Assembly: GCA_001969505.1 (NCBI GenBank)
Contig: LSSK01000205.1
Coordinates: forward strand, 1-54,600
Direction of reading: 5' to 3'
DNA: 54,600 bases
DNA from: Zancudomyces culisetae
Lineage: Eukaryota > Kickxellomycota > Harpellomycetes > Harpellales > Legeriomycetaceae
Part shown: piece by piece, positions 32,208-43,744 of the stretch
How the letters are laid out: each line of letters begins with the position of its first letter
Position numbering within the stretch: the first letter of the stretch is position 1
Made by a program: the position numbers and the translations under genes
The notes under the pieces: model-generated
What the model was told of the DNA's origin: nothing
Seen by the model: only the letters and a program-made list of their open reading frames with translations
Database searches by the model: none

Positions 32208-32659
32208 TATTTATATTTACATGTCTAGAAGTTTAAATATGTTATCTTGTGAAGATACATATCCACACTTTTTTTTTGCTTTTGTATTCCAGCTTGCTAT
32301 TGCTTATTGCAGGTGTTTGTTTATTCTGCGTTTTGGTGGGCCTCTATATTTTGGTAAACGCTAGTAGTTTATGCATCTCTGTGCGCATGGGCGATGGTAG
32401 TTTAATGTTTTATAAACCCAACTGTTCATCTTACTGCCTTTTTTTTGATTTATTTCATTGTGGATACAATTAAAAAAAATTTTCTAATTAAAGCTTGATC
32501 TACAATTAAAAGCAATGACATTACTTGTATGAATATAATTACAAAAAAAATTAAACAGTGGTACTTTTTTTATCTTGCATCTAGCTATATATTTTGTTGA
32601 ATCAGTGGTATAGAGGATATTATTTGCGTCGAACACAAAAGAAAAAAAGAAAAGATAAA
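32208..32659. other. Intergenic between KIN28 and the TTL-like gene
   Basis: 452 bp, T-rich; presumed 3' UTR/terminator of KIN28 and promoter of the downstream co-oriented gene. Nothing else seen. Confidence 0.5.
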
Positions 32660-33943
32660 ATGGCTGAGCAACTTCGAGTACTTTTAAACATACACGAGCC
32701 GTACACAAGAGATGCAATCAAAAAGAATTTGGTAAAGTACAACATTGAAACGATCGACGATATAACCGAGAGCAGCAATGACGGCAAAACGACGGTATAT
32801 TGGGTGGAGTACGAAGACTTGCCGTTCGAAAAAATTCTTGAAAGCGAGAGAGCTGGAGACAGCAAAATCATTTCTTGTGCCTATTGTATTAGAAAAGGAT
32901 TGATCAGAAAGGTTCAGGTGGCAAATAACATCAACTACTATAACAGCAAACACAAGGACAGCAGCTTGATTTCAGGGACGCCATTTACATGGATATTTGA
33001 GCTCGACGATATAGATTATTTGGATGAGGTTTTAATTGACAACTACGATCTCAAAATGAAGCTGGAAGAAAATGAAAGCAAAGAAGTCGGAGTGGTCGAG
33101 GGTCAAAGCAACAAGGAGCGCTTTATCATTAAACCATCGATTACAAACAAGGGCGAGGGAATTCACATCTTTGACAGCATCGAAGGCCTGGAGCAGATAT
33201 TGGAAAATGAGTTTAGCATGGCTTCAGATTCCGAAGACGAAGAATGCGAAGAGAGCGAGGAGGAGGAGGAGGAGGAGGAAAGTACAACAGCACAAAGGCA
33301 AAATCAGGGTGGTCTCTTGATGGCGGGAAATATTACATCACAGCTTAAGGAATTTGTAGTTCAAAAATACGTGGACAATCCGATTTTATTACGGAAATAT
33401 GGAGAAAGAAAATTCCACATCCGTGTATATGTTCTGGCGATGGAAAGAATGAATGTCTATGTGTACAGAGAGATGCTGGCACTCTTTGCGACAAACAAGT
33501 ATAACACCAATGATATCAACGACACCCATGCCCATATTACCAACACCTGTGTTCAGCCAGACGGTGTGAAGCAAATAGAAAACGAAGCTGAGGGCCTTGT
33601 TCATAGGTTTTGGGATTTAGGCCCAGATGCCATTGACGTAGAGCACGTTTACAGGCAGATAAAAGATTTGACTGGGGATTTGTTTAAGGCTGTGCTTAGC
33701 CAGCCCACGAGCTTCCAGCCCTGGGAAAACTGTTTTGAAGTATTCGGGCTAGACTTTCTGGTGGATTCCAACCAAAGGGCAATATTCCTTGAGGCGAATG
33801 CCTATCCCGATTTCAAGCAGACGGGTAGCAAATTTGATTATCTGATTGAAGGTTTTTTTGCTTGCGTTGTAAAAACGTTGATAAGCAAGGTTTCAAAAGG
33901 TAGTGGTGATGCTGACATCGAGAATCTCGACCAAGTTTTGTAG
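32660..33943 (+). CDS. Tubulin-tyrosine-ligase (TTL) domain protein, PBY1-like
   Basis: 427 residues from ATG 32660 (an in-frame upstream stretch lacks a better start). An ATP-grasp TTL fold is visible: FIIKPSITNKGEGI, VVQKYVDNPILL, RKFHIRVYVL, THAHITNTCVQ, and the metal-binding LDFLVDSN...FLEANAYPDF. All ATP/Mg-binding positions seem present, so a ligase adding an amino acid to a protein C-terminus is plausible. S. cerevisiae PBY1, a P-body protein, carries a TTL domain behind an N-terminal SurE-like phosphatase domain; here there is no SurE part and none in the preceding DNA, which is KIN28. An acidic low-complexity insert of Glu residues (~195-213) sits between the ATP-grasp halves. The substrate is unknown. 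Single exon, tail to tail with mL46. Confidence 0.85.
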   Translation: MAEQLRVLLNIHEPYTRDAIKKNLVKYNIETIDDITESSNDGKTTVYWVEYEDLPFEKILESERAGDSKIISCAYCIRKGLIRKVQVANNINYYNSKHKDSSLISGTPFTWIFELDDIDYLDEVLIDNYDLKMKLEENESKEVGVVEGQSNKERFIIKPSITNKGEGIHIFDSIEGLEQILENEFSMASDSEDEECEESEEEEEEEESTTAQRQNQGGLLMAGNITSQLKEFVVQKYVDNPILLRKYGERKFHIRVYVLAMERMNVYVYREMLALFATNKYNTNDINDTHAHITNTCVQPDGVKQIENEAEGLVHRFWDLGPDAIDVEHVYRQIKDLTGDLFKAVLSQPTSFQPWENCFEVFGLDFLVDSNQRAIFLEANAYPDFKQTGSKFDYLIEGFFACVVKTLISKVSKGSGDADIENLDQVL

Positions 33944-34033
33944 ATTAATTTTAATAAGCGATATATTATTTGCAATAGTAAAAAAAGAAGGTATTTGGGG
34001 AAAAGAAAAGTATTAGGAAATATTTTTAATTCG

Positions 34034-35199
34034 CTAGCGACTAGATAGCATATCCTTGACTTTGCTCCAGTAATCTCCTGTTACATGCTCCTGAATCTCC
34101 TGCTTGGTAATCCAGACATAATCCGACAATGCCTTTTTGTTGAGCTGGACAGATCCTGCCAGTAAATGTGCCTTCAAGAAAAACACCTAAAATACAAAAT
34201 AATTATCAGCAAAATTTCACAGTTTAGAATAAAGCATAACCATATAAAAACACAATACCTTTTTATCTTTTTCTACAAAGTGGCCAATTGGTCCTCTACC
34301 CACAATCCAAGCGTCGAGATTTCCACCACATTGGGTGTTTACGTTGTTGACTAGGCACTAAAATTAATTTTTAATACGTTTTTAGTATTTATAGATTGCT
34401 CATTTGGATCACCAATAGGGGAGGGATGAGAGAGTATGTTAAACCTCTTAGAGCTTAATGTGCGAGTTTATGTCCTGGCCAGAGATATCCACATTACTTA
34501 TTTATGCGCGTATAGAACCATATAACTCAAAAGGTAAATAAAAAGTTGAAAAACTCAACAAACCTTGAACAAGCTCTTTTCCTGTCCTAAATCGAATTCT
34601 GGAAACACCCAATCTTTCTCTTTGCTACTATTGTATTTAACAAGCAGATACAATGTGCGGTCAAGTTTTCGCTCTAAAGATCTGAGATCGTTGCTCACAT
34701 CACTGGCTGTTGTTCGGGATTGGATTTCAAGATCCTGGGCTTTACGTGCCACCTCTTGACTATCCTGTTCCATCTTCCCTCCACCCAGCTCATTTACAAT
34801 CTCATTGCCTTCTTCTTTTGTGCTATCACCCAAAACAGCATTTACAGTCGTTTGTTTACTTTGGCCTTTGTTTGACTTTTTGGTAGCCGAATCTTGTTTC
34901 TTTTTGCTTGTGGTAGATAAATCAAAATAATTCAGCTCTTCAGAGGCGGCTTGCCTATCAAAGTACTCTTTTTCGGCAGTGCTTCCCTTTTTAAAGTAGA
35001 AATCCGCAGGTAAACCGATTCTAGTCTTGTATTTCAGCCACTCCGCATAACCATTGTATTCCTTTTCGAATGCATCCTGCTCTCTTGTTATTAGCGGATC
35101 GCGCTGTAGGACTAATCCTGATTTTATCGCTAGATTCAGAGTTTTGCTTGTTGTTGAATATTTCCTCACAAGCCCTAGCCTGTGTACGTTTTTTAGCAT
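34034..35199 (-). CDS. MRPL17: Mitochondrial large-subunit ribosomal protein mL46 (MRPL17), three exons
   Basis: Component of the mitochondrial 54S ribosomal subunit, with a Nudix-like fold. Exons: 35199-34564, 34357-34259, 34186-34034; 295 residues (yeast Mrpl17 has 281); both introns phase 0. The start MLKNVHRLGLVRKYSTTSK is a clear mitochondrial presequence. Then come family features: LQRDPLITREQDAFEKEY, GLPADFYFKKGSTAEK, LDRTLYLLVKYN, WVFPEF, and in exon 2 GGNLDAWIVGRGPIGHF. Exon 3 ends with a DYVWITKQEI segment and SKVKDMLSSR. A Lys/Thr/Gly-rich insert (~90-160) is not conserved in other yeasts as far as I recall. No catalytic Nudix box is seen, as expected for this ribosomal protein. 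Confidence 0.93.
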
Positions 35200-35762
35200 C
35201 TTGTGCCTTTTAAATATTTGTGAATTCTATTAGCTATTTTCTATCAGCAATAAAATGTAATCAAGGTTTTACCACTTCAGTTTTTTTTTTGTGTTTGTTC
35301 ATCAAATTGATTAAAAAAATTTTATGCTGATTAAAAAAAAATATATGTACTTTGTAAATCCAAAATGATCAAAAAGAAAAAATACTTTTAAAAAAATAAA
35401 AGCGGAATTACATCTTTTTTTTTTAGACAAAAACGGTGGGCTCAACAGGGGCCTGTTTAACAAAGTCACGCTTTTAACAGACCACCCTAAAAACTAGTGT
35501 CTTGGTGTATCCATAATAAGCTGGTAAAATCATTAAAACTATATTTCATCCTGTTTGTAGGGTGGGGGTGTTGTTGACCATTTTATTGTACAGTTTCGCA
35601 TCTGCTTATAATTGGAAACAGATTGAATAGGGCTTTTTATTTAGAAAACTCCATAAAATAATTAAAAGCTGAAAAATAATGAAAAAAAAGTGAAAAAAAA
35701 GTGAAAAAAAGGAGAGAAGAGGGGTATGTTATTATGATACACTGCAATCATCGCGGTTCATA
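35200..35762. other. Intergenic between mL46 and glycogen synthase
   Basis: 563 bp upstream of mL46 and downstream of the GSY gene. Long A/T runs; a (GTGAAAAAAAA) imperfect tandem at 35680-35715. No gene. Confidence 0.5.
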
Positions 35763-38378
35763 CTAGCCTTGAATCTCCAGGTTGGCGTTTTTTCCACCAG
35801 CAAGATGAATGCCAGTGTCGTACGCAGTTTTAAGGAGTAGTGGCGGCCTCAAATCCTCTTCATCCTCATTATCCTCATTGCCATCATCATATTCATGCGT
35901 TCGTAGCGAATGGAGGTCTGTTGAAATGTTTATTTTGTCAAACAGAGAATCCAAATCGCTTTGACTCACAGGAGTATGAGGAGTACTTGTTTCCGTTGGG
36001 GTATTGATTATCGATAGTGGGCGAGATAGCTTTCCTGTAGTAGGATCAACAATATACTCTGTTTCATCGGCTCCAAACGATTCTGGGAATTTGGAACGTA
36101 AAGCACATAAACGAGCCTTCACATACTCTACACCCATGCGTTTCCAGTCTAAAATATCACTAAGTCTTTCTGTTCTATTCCTCATGTTGGTGCGCTGGCG
36201 TTTGGTTTTTCTACAAAAGTTAAACATATATTCAGCCATTTGGTCAACGGACTCGCGGGGAGATTTAAGCCGTCTGTCCACCAAGTATATACCATAATCC
36301 TCTGGCTTTACCACACTATCTTCAATAAAACAGCCAAATCCGCTCAGATTTGTGGTAACGGATGGAACTCCCATCACCGTACATTCAGCTGGTGTGTATC
36401 CCCAGGGCTCATAGTATGAGGGAAACACGCCGAGATTGGTTCCGCGTACAAAGTTTTCATAGTCCATCCCCAGAATTGGGTTGCTGTCATTAACAAATTG
36501 TGGGTGGAAAACAACTTTAACACGGTCAGAACTGTTGTTGAAGAGTTGAACCTCGCGGAGTTTGTTTAGTACTGGATCACGGGCATCGTCCTCCATTTCA
36601 TGAGTGACTATTGGTGGCAAGCTCTCCCTCTTCAAAGACAATATTCTTCTTTTCAGCAAAATTATATCCTCGTTGTCCATTATTTTTTCCATGTTGTCGA
36701 CATCACCTCTATTTTTGATGTATCAATTATTTTTATGGTTAATTTTGTTCAAAAATAAAATAAAAGTGAAAAATACAGCTAGATAATGGTGACACGTACC
36801 TGTATGAATGTTCAAAAATCTTCTCTCCAATTTTCTTAGATATCTCGCTGACAGTTTCTTTGAGCTGTTTTACCAAAGCTTGGCCTTTAAGAGTTTCTAC
36901 TGTGTATGAACGACATTTAGCCTGCGTGATGATAAACGCTACAACTGTAACAGGCGAGTTGCACGCAATCAGCCTTTTGTTCAGCTCACCCAGTGATTCG
37001 ATATACATATCAATTCCTTTGTTGATAAATTCGTAGCGCCCTGCAGTAAAAAAATACAGTGTATTATCCAAATCAAAATTCATGTGTCCATAAAAATGTC
37101 CTCTGACAAAATCATGAATTTTCATCTTGTTCTTCTTATGAAGATTTTGAAACTCATGCATTGCACTAAACTTTGTGACATTCAGTCCATTCGGTAACAC
37201 ACCATCGGGTCTTCTCTTTAGCAAATGTTCAGCCTCATACGCTGTAATATCCGAAACTGTAGTGAATATGTCTGCACAATGTGCTGCTGCTCTTTCAACG
37301 CAATATCTATGATATATTCCTCTTTTTCCTGCCTCTTCATCAATATTAAAGTAATTTATATTGTTGTAAAAGTCGCAATTTCCAGCACATAGATATCTAC
37401 CGAGCAGAGTTGCGTGTGTTGTAAATATTGTTGCCACATCTATTTTCTTTTTCTTGATCAATCCCGCAGCAAGTCCCGCCTGCCATTCATGAAAATGCGC
37501 AACTATTGCCTTGTCTGTCTTCCCACTTACCAATGTCAAAAACCACTGAATCATGTATCCAAGCAACACGGTGTCATTCATCTCGATATCAGAATCCGGT
37601 GTTGGAATACCAGCACACTCCCATAAATCCTTTTTCCACTCGTTAATCTTATAATATGCGCTACCCAGGTCAAATAAAATAACGTTGGGTGCACCCTCGA
37701 TAAGCCATCGACCATGTACAACATGTATTCCCTGACGTCTCATGTCTTCAATTGCTTCTTTAATTATGGCGTTTTTTATATCTATTTCTTCTACCTCAAC
37801 TCTGTATGATTTGTGGTTGAGCGGGCCCATGAGATAGTACCTACTACCATACTCCTTTACCGTAACTGGAACTTTGGTTTTCAAGACTGTATGTATGCCA
37901 CCAACTATTTAGTTTATAAGTACGTCGTTTTAGAATGAATGATTTTTGCTTCGCTTCAAACCACGTTCTTCTCTTTATAAAAAAAGTGTTTGTACAAAAA
38001 AAAATAACAATATAAAGCTGAAATCAAGCAAATACTAACACCCAATATGCTCATTTTAGCACTGGTCAAATCCCTAATCTTATTTCTTGTTTTTTTCTTA
38101 TAGTTGTAAGCACATAACACAACAAAACCTAAGAGAAAATAACGTAAGCCAAGAGGAAAAAAGAAAAAAGTACATGGAAAAGTGGTATGGTATCTCAGTT
38201 GAATACCATCAGTAAAATTACATCAGAACCTGTTATACACCGGTATAATAATATTATTGTAAAAATACACACTACCAGAGTTAAACTAGTAGCTTGGTGG
38301 CTAGAGTAGACTATACATACCTTTGTTGGCGACTTCCCAGGCACATTCAAATAATAACGGGTGCTGCACGTCTCTCAT
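35763..38378 (-). CDS. GSY2: Glycogen synthase (GSY1/GSY2), three exons
   Basis: UDP-glucose:glycogen glucosyltransferase (GT3) that elongates glycogen in the cytosol. Exons: 38378-38321, 37904-36800, 36708-35763; 702 residues versus 705 for yeast Gsy2. The first exon encodes [19 protein letters not shown] and joins to [15 protein letters not shown], the UDP-glucose-binding loop. Further motifs: [35 protein letters not shown], and the GT3 E-x7-E acceptor segment in [14 protein letters not shown]. The arginine-rich helix [18 protein letters not shown] is the glucose-6-phosphate activation site. The C-terminus has Ser/Thr-Pro motifs ([11 protein letters not shown]), equivalent to the Pho85-type inhibitory phosphorylation region. 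The symbol is by family; GSY1 and GSY2 cannot be told apart. Splice phases 1 and 2 are both consistent. Confidence 0.96.
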
Positions 38379-41300
38379 TTTTTAGAAAATATCTTTTGTT
38401 TTGAAGACAAGATAATACCCTTTCAAAAGGTCGTTTAATACGAGTTTTTATATCCTGGTGCCTTCATTTAAATATTCGGTTTTCATATACATTTTATGCC
38501 TAAACTTACTACGGCTAATTTAGGTATTTCAAAAAAATTGAATTCACACCATGAATTTTCTGGGGGAGAGTGGAAGGATATATTGAATGGTTATATTGCA
38601 CTAGAGGACTACTATTGGTACTCCTCCCTTTTTCTCATTTGCTGCTTCACAGCTTCAAAGCAACAAAAAAAAATCCACCAAAAAAATGCGCAATAAAATA
38701 AAATGCATCAATGCTGTCCTAAAGTTTAATGCGTCCGCAGTGAACGAGGCTTTAGGTTCTATAAAAATTCTAGTACCATAATGACCATCATACCACTCAT
38801 GGATGAGATTTTTTTTTTAGTGGACCACTTTTAGGTTTCCTTTGCAAATCACTTCCACAACCACCTTGCCTTCGTTTTAACTAACCAACCATTCGTTTCA
38901 ATTCATCTATTTCAGTGATGCTATGTTTTTATTTTATGCTGTTCTACTGGCCTCTTGGTTTGCAACCAAGTTCTGGTGATTGTGCTTACAAGATACAAAT
39001 TTTAGGTCTACAGCGAACCCCCACCATTCCTTCCATTAAACATATACCATTTTCCTTTTGGTTACCCTTTTGTAAATCAAAACTGGCTTTTTATGTTTAA
39101 CAGTTAATGAGTATGGACTTTTTCTGGCCGAAACAAAAGTAAAGCTTTAGTCATATCAACAATAATAAAGCAAAACACAAGATATAATGTAAAAAAAACT
39201 GTTAGTATATAATTTTGAGTTGTATTGAGTCGTAATATTTATTATACCTCCACAAAACATGCAAAGTCCGAGATATTTGGAGTTACAGCATGTATAACAT
39301 TCTAAAAATCTTGTGTATCGGTACATCCATAAAATGAACAAAAAAGTAAATGTAAAAGTAAATCGTGACCCCCACTCTCAAAATCAATACAATGGCGGAG
39401 ATCTTGTATTGAAAACCAATCAGGCATCGTGTTACCTCAACCCAACAAAGTAAATACACTTGCATATTTATCAAGGAAGCTTCTTCAGCTTCAGTCTAGT
39501 GTGGTATGTGCCAGAAATACTCCGGCGAGCATCAGGATTTCCAAAAAAATTATATGTTACCAAGATTAGGGTATACTTAAACCCTCTCTCTGACCAAGTC
39601 ATCTTGCTATCTTGAACACCAATAGATGCATAATTTTGGTTTTGCATATAAGCTACAATTAACGCTTTATTTTATTTTATTTTTTTAGCACAGGGAAAAG
39701 TTGTACTACTATGTATTCGATGGTGCTTTATGCACACAAACTTGCGGCCTGTTCACCATGGTGCATTTTTTAATGCAAGAGAAGGGATTTTTTGATATTC
39801 ACTAGCCCACATAACCAGTTAGCATAAAAAGCACATAATTGTGTATTTGTTACACGTGGTTTTGTAAGCAAGATTAGTGTCACACCACTTTCAAAAAAAT
39901 GAATTAAAATAAATGAAAATAAAGCAGAACAAAACAAATAAACTAGATTCGTGAAGATGAACACAAAAGTTGGCGATTTAAACAGGTGTGCTGCGAGCAA
40001 GTACAGTGCTCAATATACTTCTCATGTACCTAGACAACGTTGAGTAAGCGAGTATTTATGTTTTAGCTGCACAATTTTCATAAATTGAATGAGATTTGAA
40101 CGCCATCACCGCGTACAGTCTGGAGAAAATAAACATAGTATATCGTAGCGTTTGTATCTACGGTTATAAACCTCAAGATACAAAAATATTGAGCTTTGTA
40201 TTTTATATAAAGCTTATTTACCAAAATATGAAAAATATTACTTTTATTCAACGGTTAGATAACATGATTAGAAATGCAATTTTTACTAAGTAGTTGGTAT
40301 ACCACAATAGGTGATACTATTTTAAACTCAATCAAGTATATCTTACTCTTGGAAAATCCAAATAATGAAAAAACCAAAACTCATGATGCTAGTTAAAAAT
40401 GCAAACTAACGTAAATGTAAATACAACTTTTTATATGCAATAGTTAAATGTATGTGACTTTGGGATTGTCACAACTAATTTTTACCACCGCTTTTATAAG
40501 TTCTTGAACTACTGTTCGCTTTACGCGGTCAAATGAAAAGATATCTCAATCGATAAGCCTAAGATATACTACATAGATTCTTATCAAAAAATAAAAAGAA
40601 AGATTACTAAATAATGGGTGATCATTATGTGGGCAATCTTGCTGGAAATCATAAGCTTCGAATGATTTTAAAAAATACCCAGTAAAAAATAAAACCAACA
40701 TCAAGCAGATGAATATTTAATGCCGTAATCACCAAAAATGGCAACAATGAAAACCAGAAACAAACGCATAATACTACCTAAATTTTTGGCTAGATACCTG
40801 ATGTATAACTGGCCTATTTTTGATAACCTTTTCGTGTGGACTTATGACATGGGTGAAGGCCTAGCTAAAAAGAAAAAAAAAAGCACAGAAAAATGATACA
40901 GCATGAAGGCAGGAAAGAATGTTGCTAAATGACAATCACAAAAGCCTGCAGTTTTTATCACACTCAAAAAACAAATAAAAGGCGGATAGCCTCAAACCAT
41001 CCAAGTGTTGAATAAAACCCAAGAATCAGCCGGGAAATGAAAAACTGTGTTGTGGTCTTGGGGGGAGGTATGTTATTTGTTTTATGCAAAAAGTGGGTGT
41101 TATCACTGAAAAAGTTACAATATGTATAGCTTGCTTTCTCGTTGTTTTTTGAGAGACTTGATACACTCGATAAGGGTGATTATCAACTTTCGTACGACTT
41201 AAATGAAATGTTCTGTTAAAAAATGAAATGTTAGTGTGTTTTAGTATCTTGCTATTACCTAAAGTTGCAGTACAACTGAATTTTGTAGCTATAAATCCAG

Positions 41301-41880
41301 TACATGGTATGCAAAAGACACTCGTTCCATGCAAGTTTTCTTGATTTAACCAACTTATTGTCTTTTTCTTGGTGCGGGATTTAAATTATAATGTGTTGGT
41401 GGTAACAGAAAAACAAAGTCTAGTTGCATCTGTAAATAGCGCGTGATATTAACTAGCCACCACTCTCTATTCTTTACCCTTTACCCGCTATCTTCTACTC
41501 TCTACTCTCTACTCTCTTGTAATGTGACAGAAAAATGGGTTCGTATTTATTGCTGTCGTGCATGATACATGAATACATATGCATGTTTTGGTGCACAAGC
41601 CTACAAATTTGCCGCAAGTATAATCGAAATACGCTACCGATTCTATTAGCTGTTCACTTGAAAAAACGCCTAACCATAGCCAGTATCGGCGGATTTCAGC
41701 CTATAATTTTAATTCACACCATTAGTGTTTTTTTTATAAAATTTTTTTTTGACTATAAACAAAATGAAAAAAACCACGCGTAAATGTATTGCTAGATAAT
41801 AAAGAGACAAAGTGTAGATACAGGACCCCAATCAGAGGTATACATCCCGATCTAAATAAAATCAACTACAATCGAGGAAA
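38379..41880. other. Large gene-poor interval
   Basis: 3.5 kb between the start of glycogen synthase (-) and the U5-40K gene (+). Many short ORFs but none with family motif, signal peptide or clear splice partners. A three-copy heptamer repeat lies at 41494-41518. It holds both divergent promoters; I see no RNA gene, centromere-like element or transposon. Confidence 0.5.
41494..41518. repeat. CTCTACT heptamer tandem repeat
   Basis: Three to four tandem copies of CTACTCT just upstream of the U5-40K gene (~360 bp before its start). Polypyrimidine; no function inferred. Confidence 0.7.
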
Positions 41881-43115
41881 ATGAATCGCGATGGCGGGGA
41901 AAACAGTCAACCTAATTTCAATGGATCAACACAGGGTATGAGGATGTCTTCGGTCATTCTAAGCAAGCCTGGGACTGGGGAAAATGAGCACCGTCAATTA
42001 ATGACGCTAAGTAAAGGGGCAGGGACGGTGGGTAAGCCTGTCAAGATGCAGGTGAAACGAACATCGGATCTTCAAGCACCCAATATGCTTCTTACTGGGC
42101 ACGAGGGCGAGGTGCTGTCATGCAAATTTAGTCCCTCAGGAGAACATCTTGCTTCTTCTTCGACAGATAGAGCTATTCTACTATGGAACACGTTTGGAGA
42201 ATGTAAGAACTATGGGATTTTAAGACCTCATACCAATGCGATCTTGGAGATCGAATGGTCAATTGATGGTGAGAGGATATTTTCAGCAAGCGCGGACAAA
42301 GCAGTCGGAATCACAGATGCAACGAATGGCCAGTCAATAAAGAAATTCAAGGAGCATACAGGAATAGTGAACAGTATTGCTTCAAAAAGCAGATATTCTG
42401 GAGGAGCAGACATCATAGCCAGTGGGAGTGACGATGGTTATATTCTGGTAATGAGAAGCTAAAATCCTTATAATGCTTAATATGATTCAATAGAATAAAT
42501 GAAAATTAGTAGGCCTTGGCTAACACTTAGAGTACATGGATATAGGTTTGGGATTCAAGAGAAAAGCGCGCCGTTTCAGAAATAGAATATAAATATCCAG
42601 TTACATCAGTGTGCTATTCGCTTACAGAAGATATACTTTATACAGGCTCTGTTGACAACAAAATCTGCGCCTGGGACACGAGAAACAATTCGCTAGTGTA
42701 TACGCTTGAAGGGCATACTGATACCGTTACGGGGCTTTGTATTGCGGAGTCCACAGGAAATCATCTTCTCTCCAATTCTATGGATTCACAAGTGCGTTTA
42801 TGGGATACTAGACCATTCTGCTCTATCCCTACTCGATGTGAACGGGTTTTTGTTGGAGCACCTCTTGGGTTTGGCACCAACTTAGTCAGGCCTGCATTTT
42901 CTAAGGATGAAACTCGGGTTGCTTGCGGTGGCGCCGATCGATACATTAATATTTGGAATGTGAGAACAGGAGAGATTGTATATAGACTTCCTGGCCATAA
43001 AGGAACAGTAAATCAAGTCGATTTTCATCCAAAGCAGCCTATCTTGCTTTCTGCCAGCTCTGATAAATCGTTGCTGCTGGGCGAGCTAGACTCGGTAGCA
43101 AGTATTGTTAAATAG
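41881..43115 (+). CDS. SNRNP40: U5 snRNP 40-kDa WD40 protein (SNRNP40/Spf38), two exons
   Basis: Spliceosome component of the U5 snRNP and Prp19-associated complexes. Exons 41881-42447 and 42546-43115 (phase 0), 378 residues. The protein begins with a disordered ~65-residue stretch and then the diagnostic LQAPNMLLTGHEGEV. Seven WD repeats follow: ILLWNTFGECKNY, a third whose terminal WD is degraded to ITDATNG, VWDSREK at the exon joint, ICAWDTRNN, VRLWDTRPF, INIWNVRTGE, and a last repeat ending SASSDKSLLLGEL that aligns with the human C-terminus. S. cerevisiae lacks this protein, while S. pombe and humans have it, consistent with an intron-rich genome here. ATG 41881 is the first in frame; a later Met in MRMSSVILS is also possible. 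Confidence 0.95.
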
Positions 43116-43744
43116 AGAGCACCATTTTTTTGTTATAATATAGACGCCAAGTTTTCTATACGTGTGAACTTTTAGCGTCAAAGGATTGGCTTTATGGTAT
43201 TTTTGTAAAAGTATTCAGTTGAGTTTTTTTGTTTTTTTTAAAAGCATACATACATGTTACACGCAACCTGTTCATATAAGAAGCTAACGGAAAAATTGCT
43301 TTTATTGAACGGGGTGGTATAAGAGGTCAACCACCGATGTTAAAGATAGGGGATTCCAACAGTCTAACCTTCCAAGACAATAAGCATGGTCGATGTTGAG
43401 GTATAGACTCGCAATGTGGCCCATTTCCTGGTCTATCACTAATGCTGTACAAGCAATGGGCTAATTTTTTTATTATACATTTAAGTGGTTATTTGGCTTA
43501 GGATTATGTACATCAGCAAAAAAAAATTGTCAATAAAAGCATCCAATGAAATAATCGATAAAATGCCGAAAACAAGAAAAACTGCTTAACCTGCTACATT
43601 TTATTTTATTTTATTTTATTTCTTGTAAGATGAAGCTCTAAAACAAAGATATTGCAAAAATATAGTAACTGTTAAATAAAAAATCTTGGCCCGAATTTAC
43701 CATTGGAAAAAAAAGGGAAAGATAAGATATATCAGCAAGAAAAG
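43116..43744. other. Intergenic with pentanucleotide repeat
   Basis: 629 bp between U5-40K and MTW1. Contains an ATTTT tandem at about 43597-43621. No gene. Confidence 0.55.
43597..43621. repeat. ATTTT pentanucleotide microsatellite
   Basis: About five tandem ATTTT units, ~125 bp before the MTW1 start codon. Confidence 0.8.

Noticed and set aside
38496-38696. Small plus-strand ORF near the start of the gene-poor interval
   Set aside because: Short, low-complexity, no motif; antisense side of the glycogen synthase promoter.
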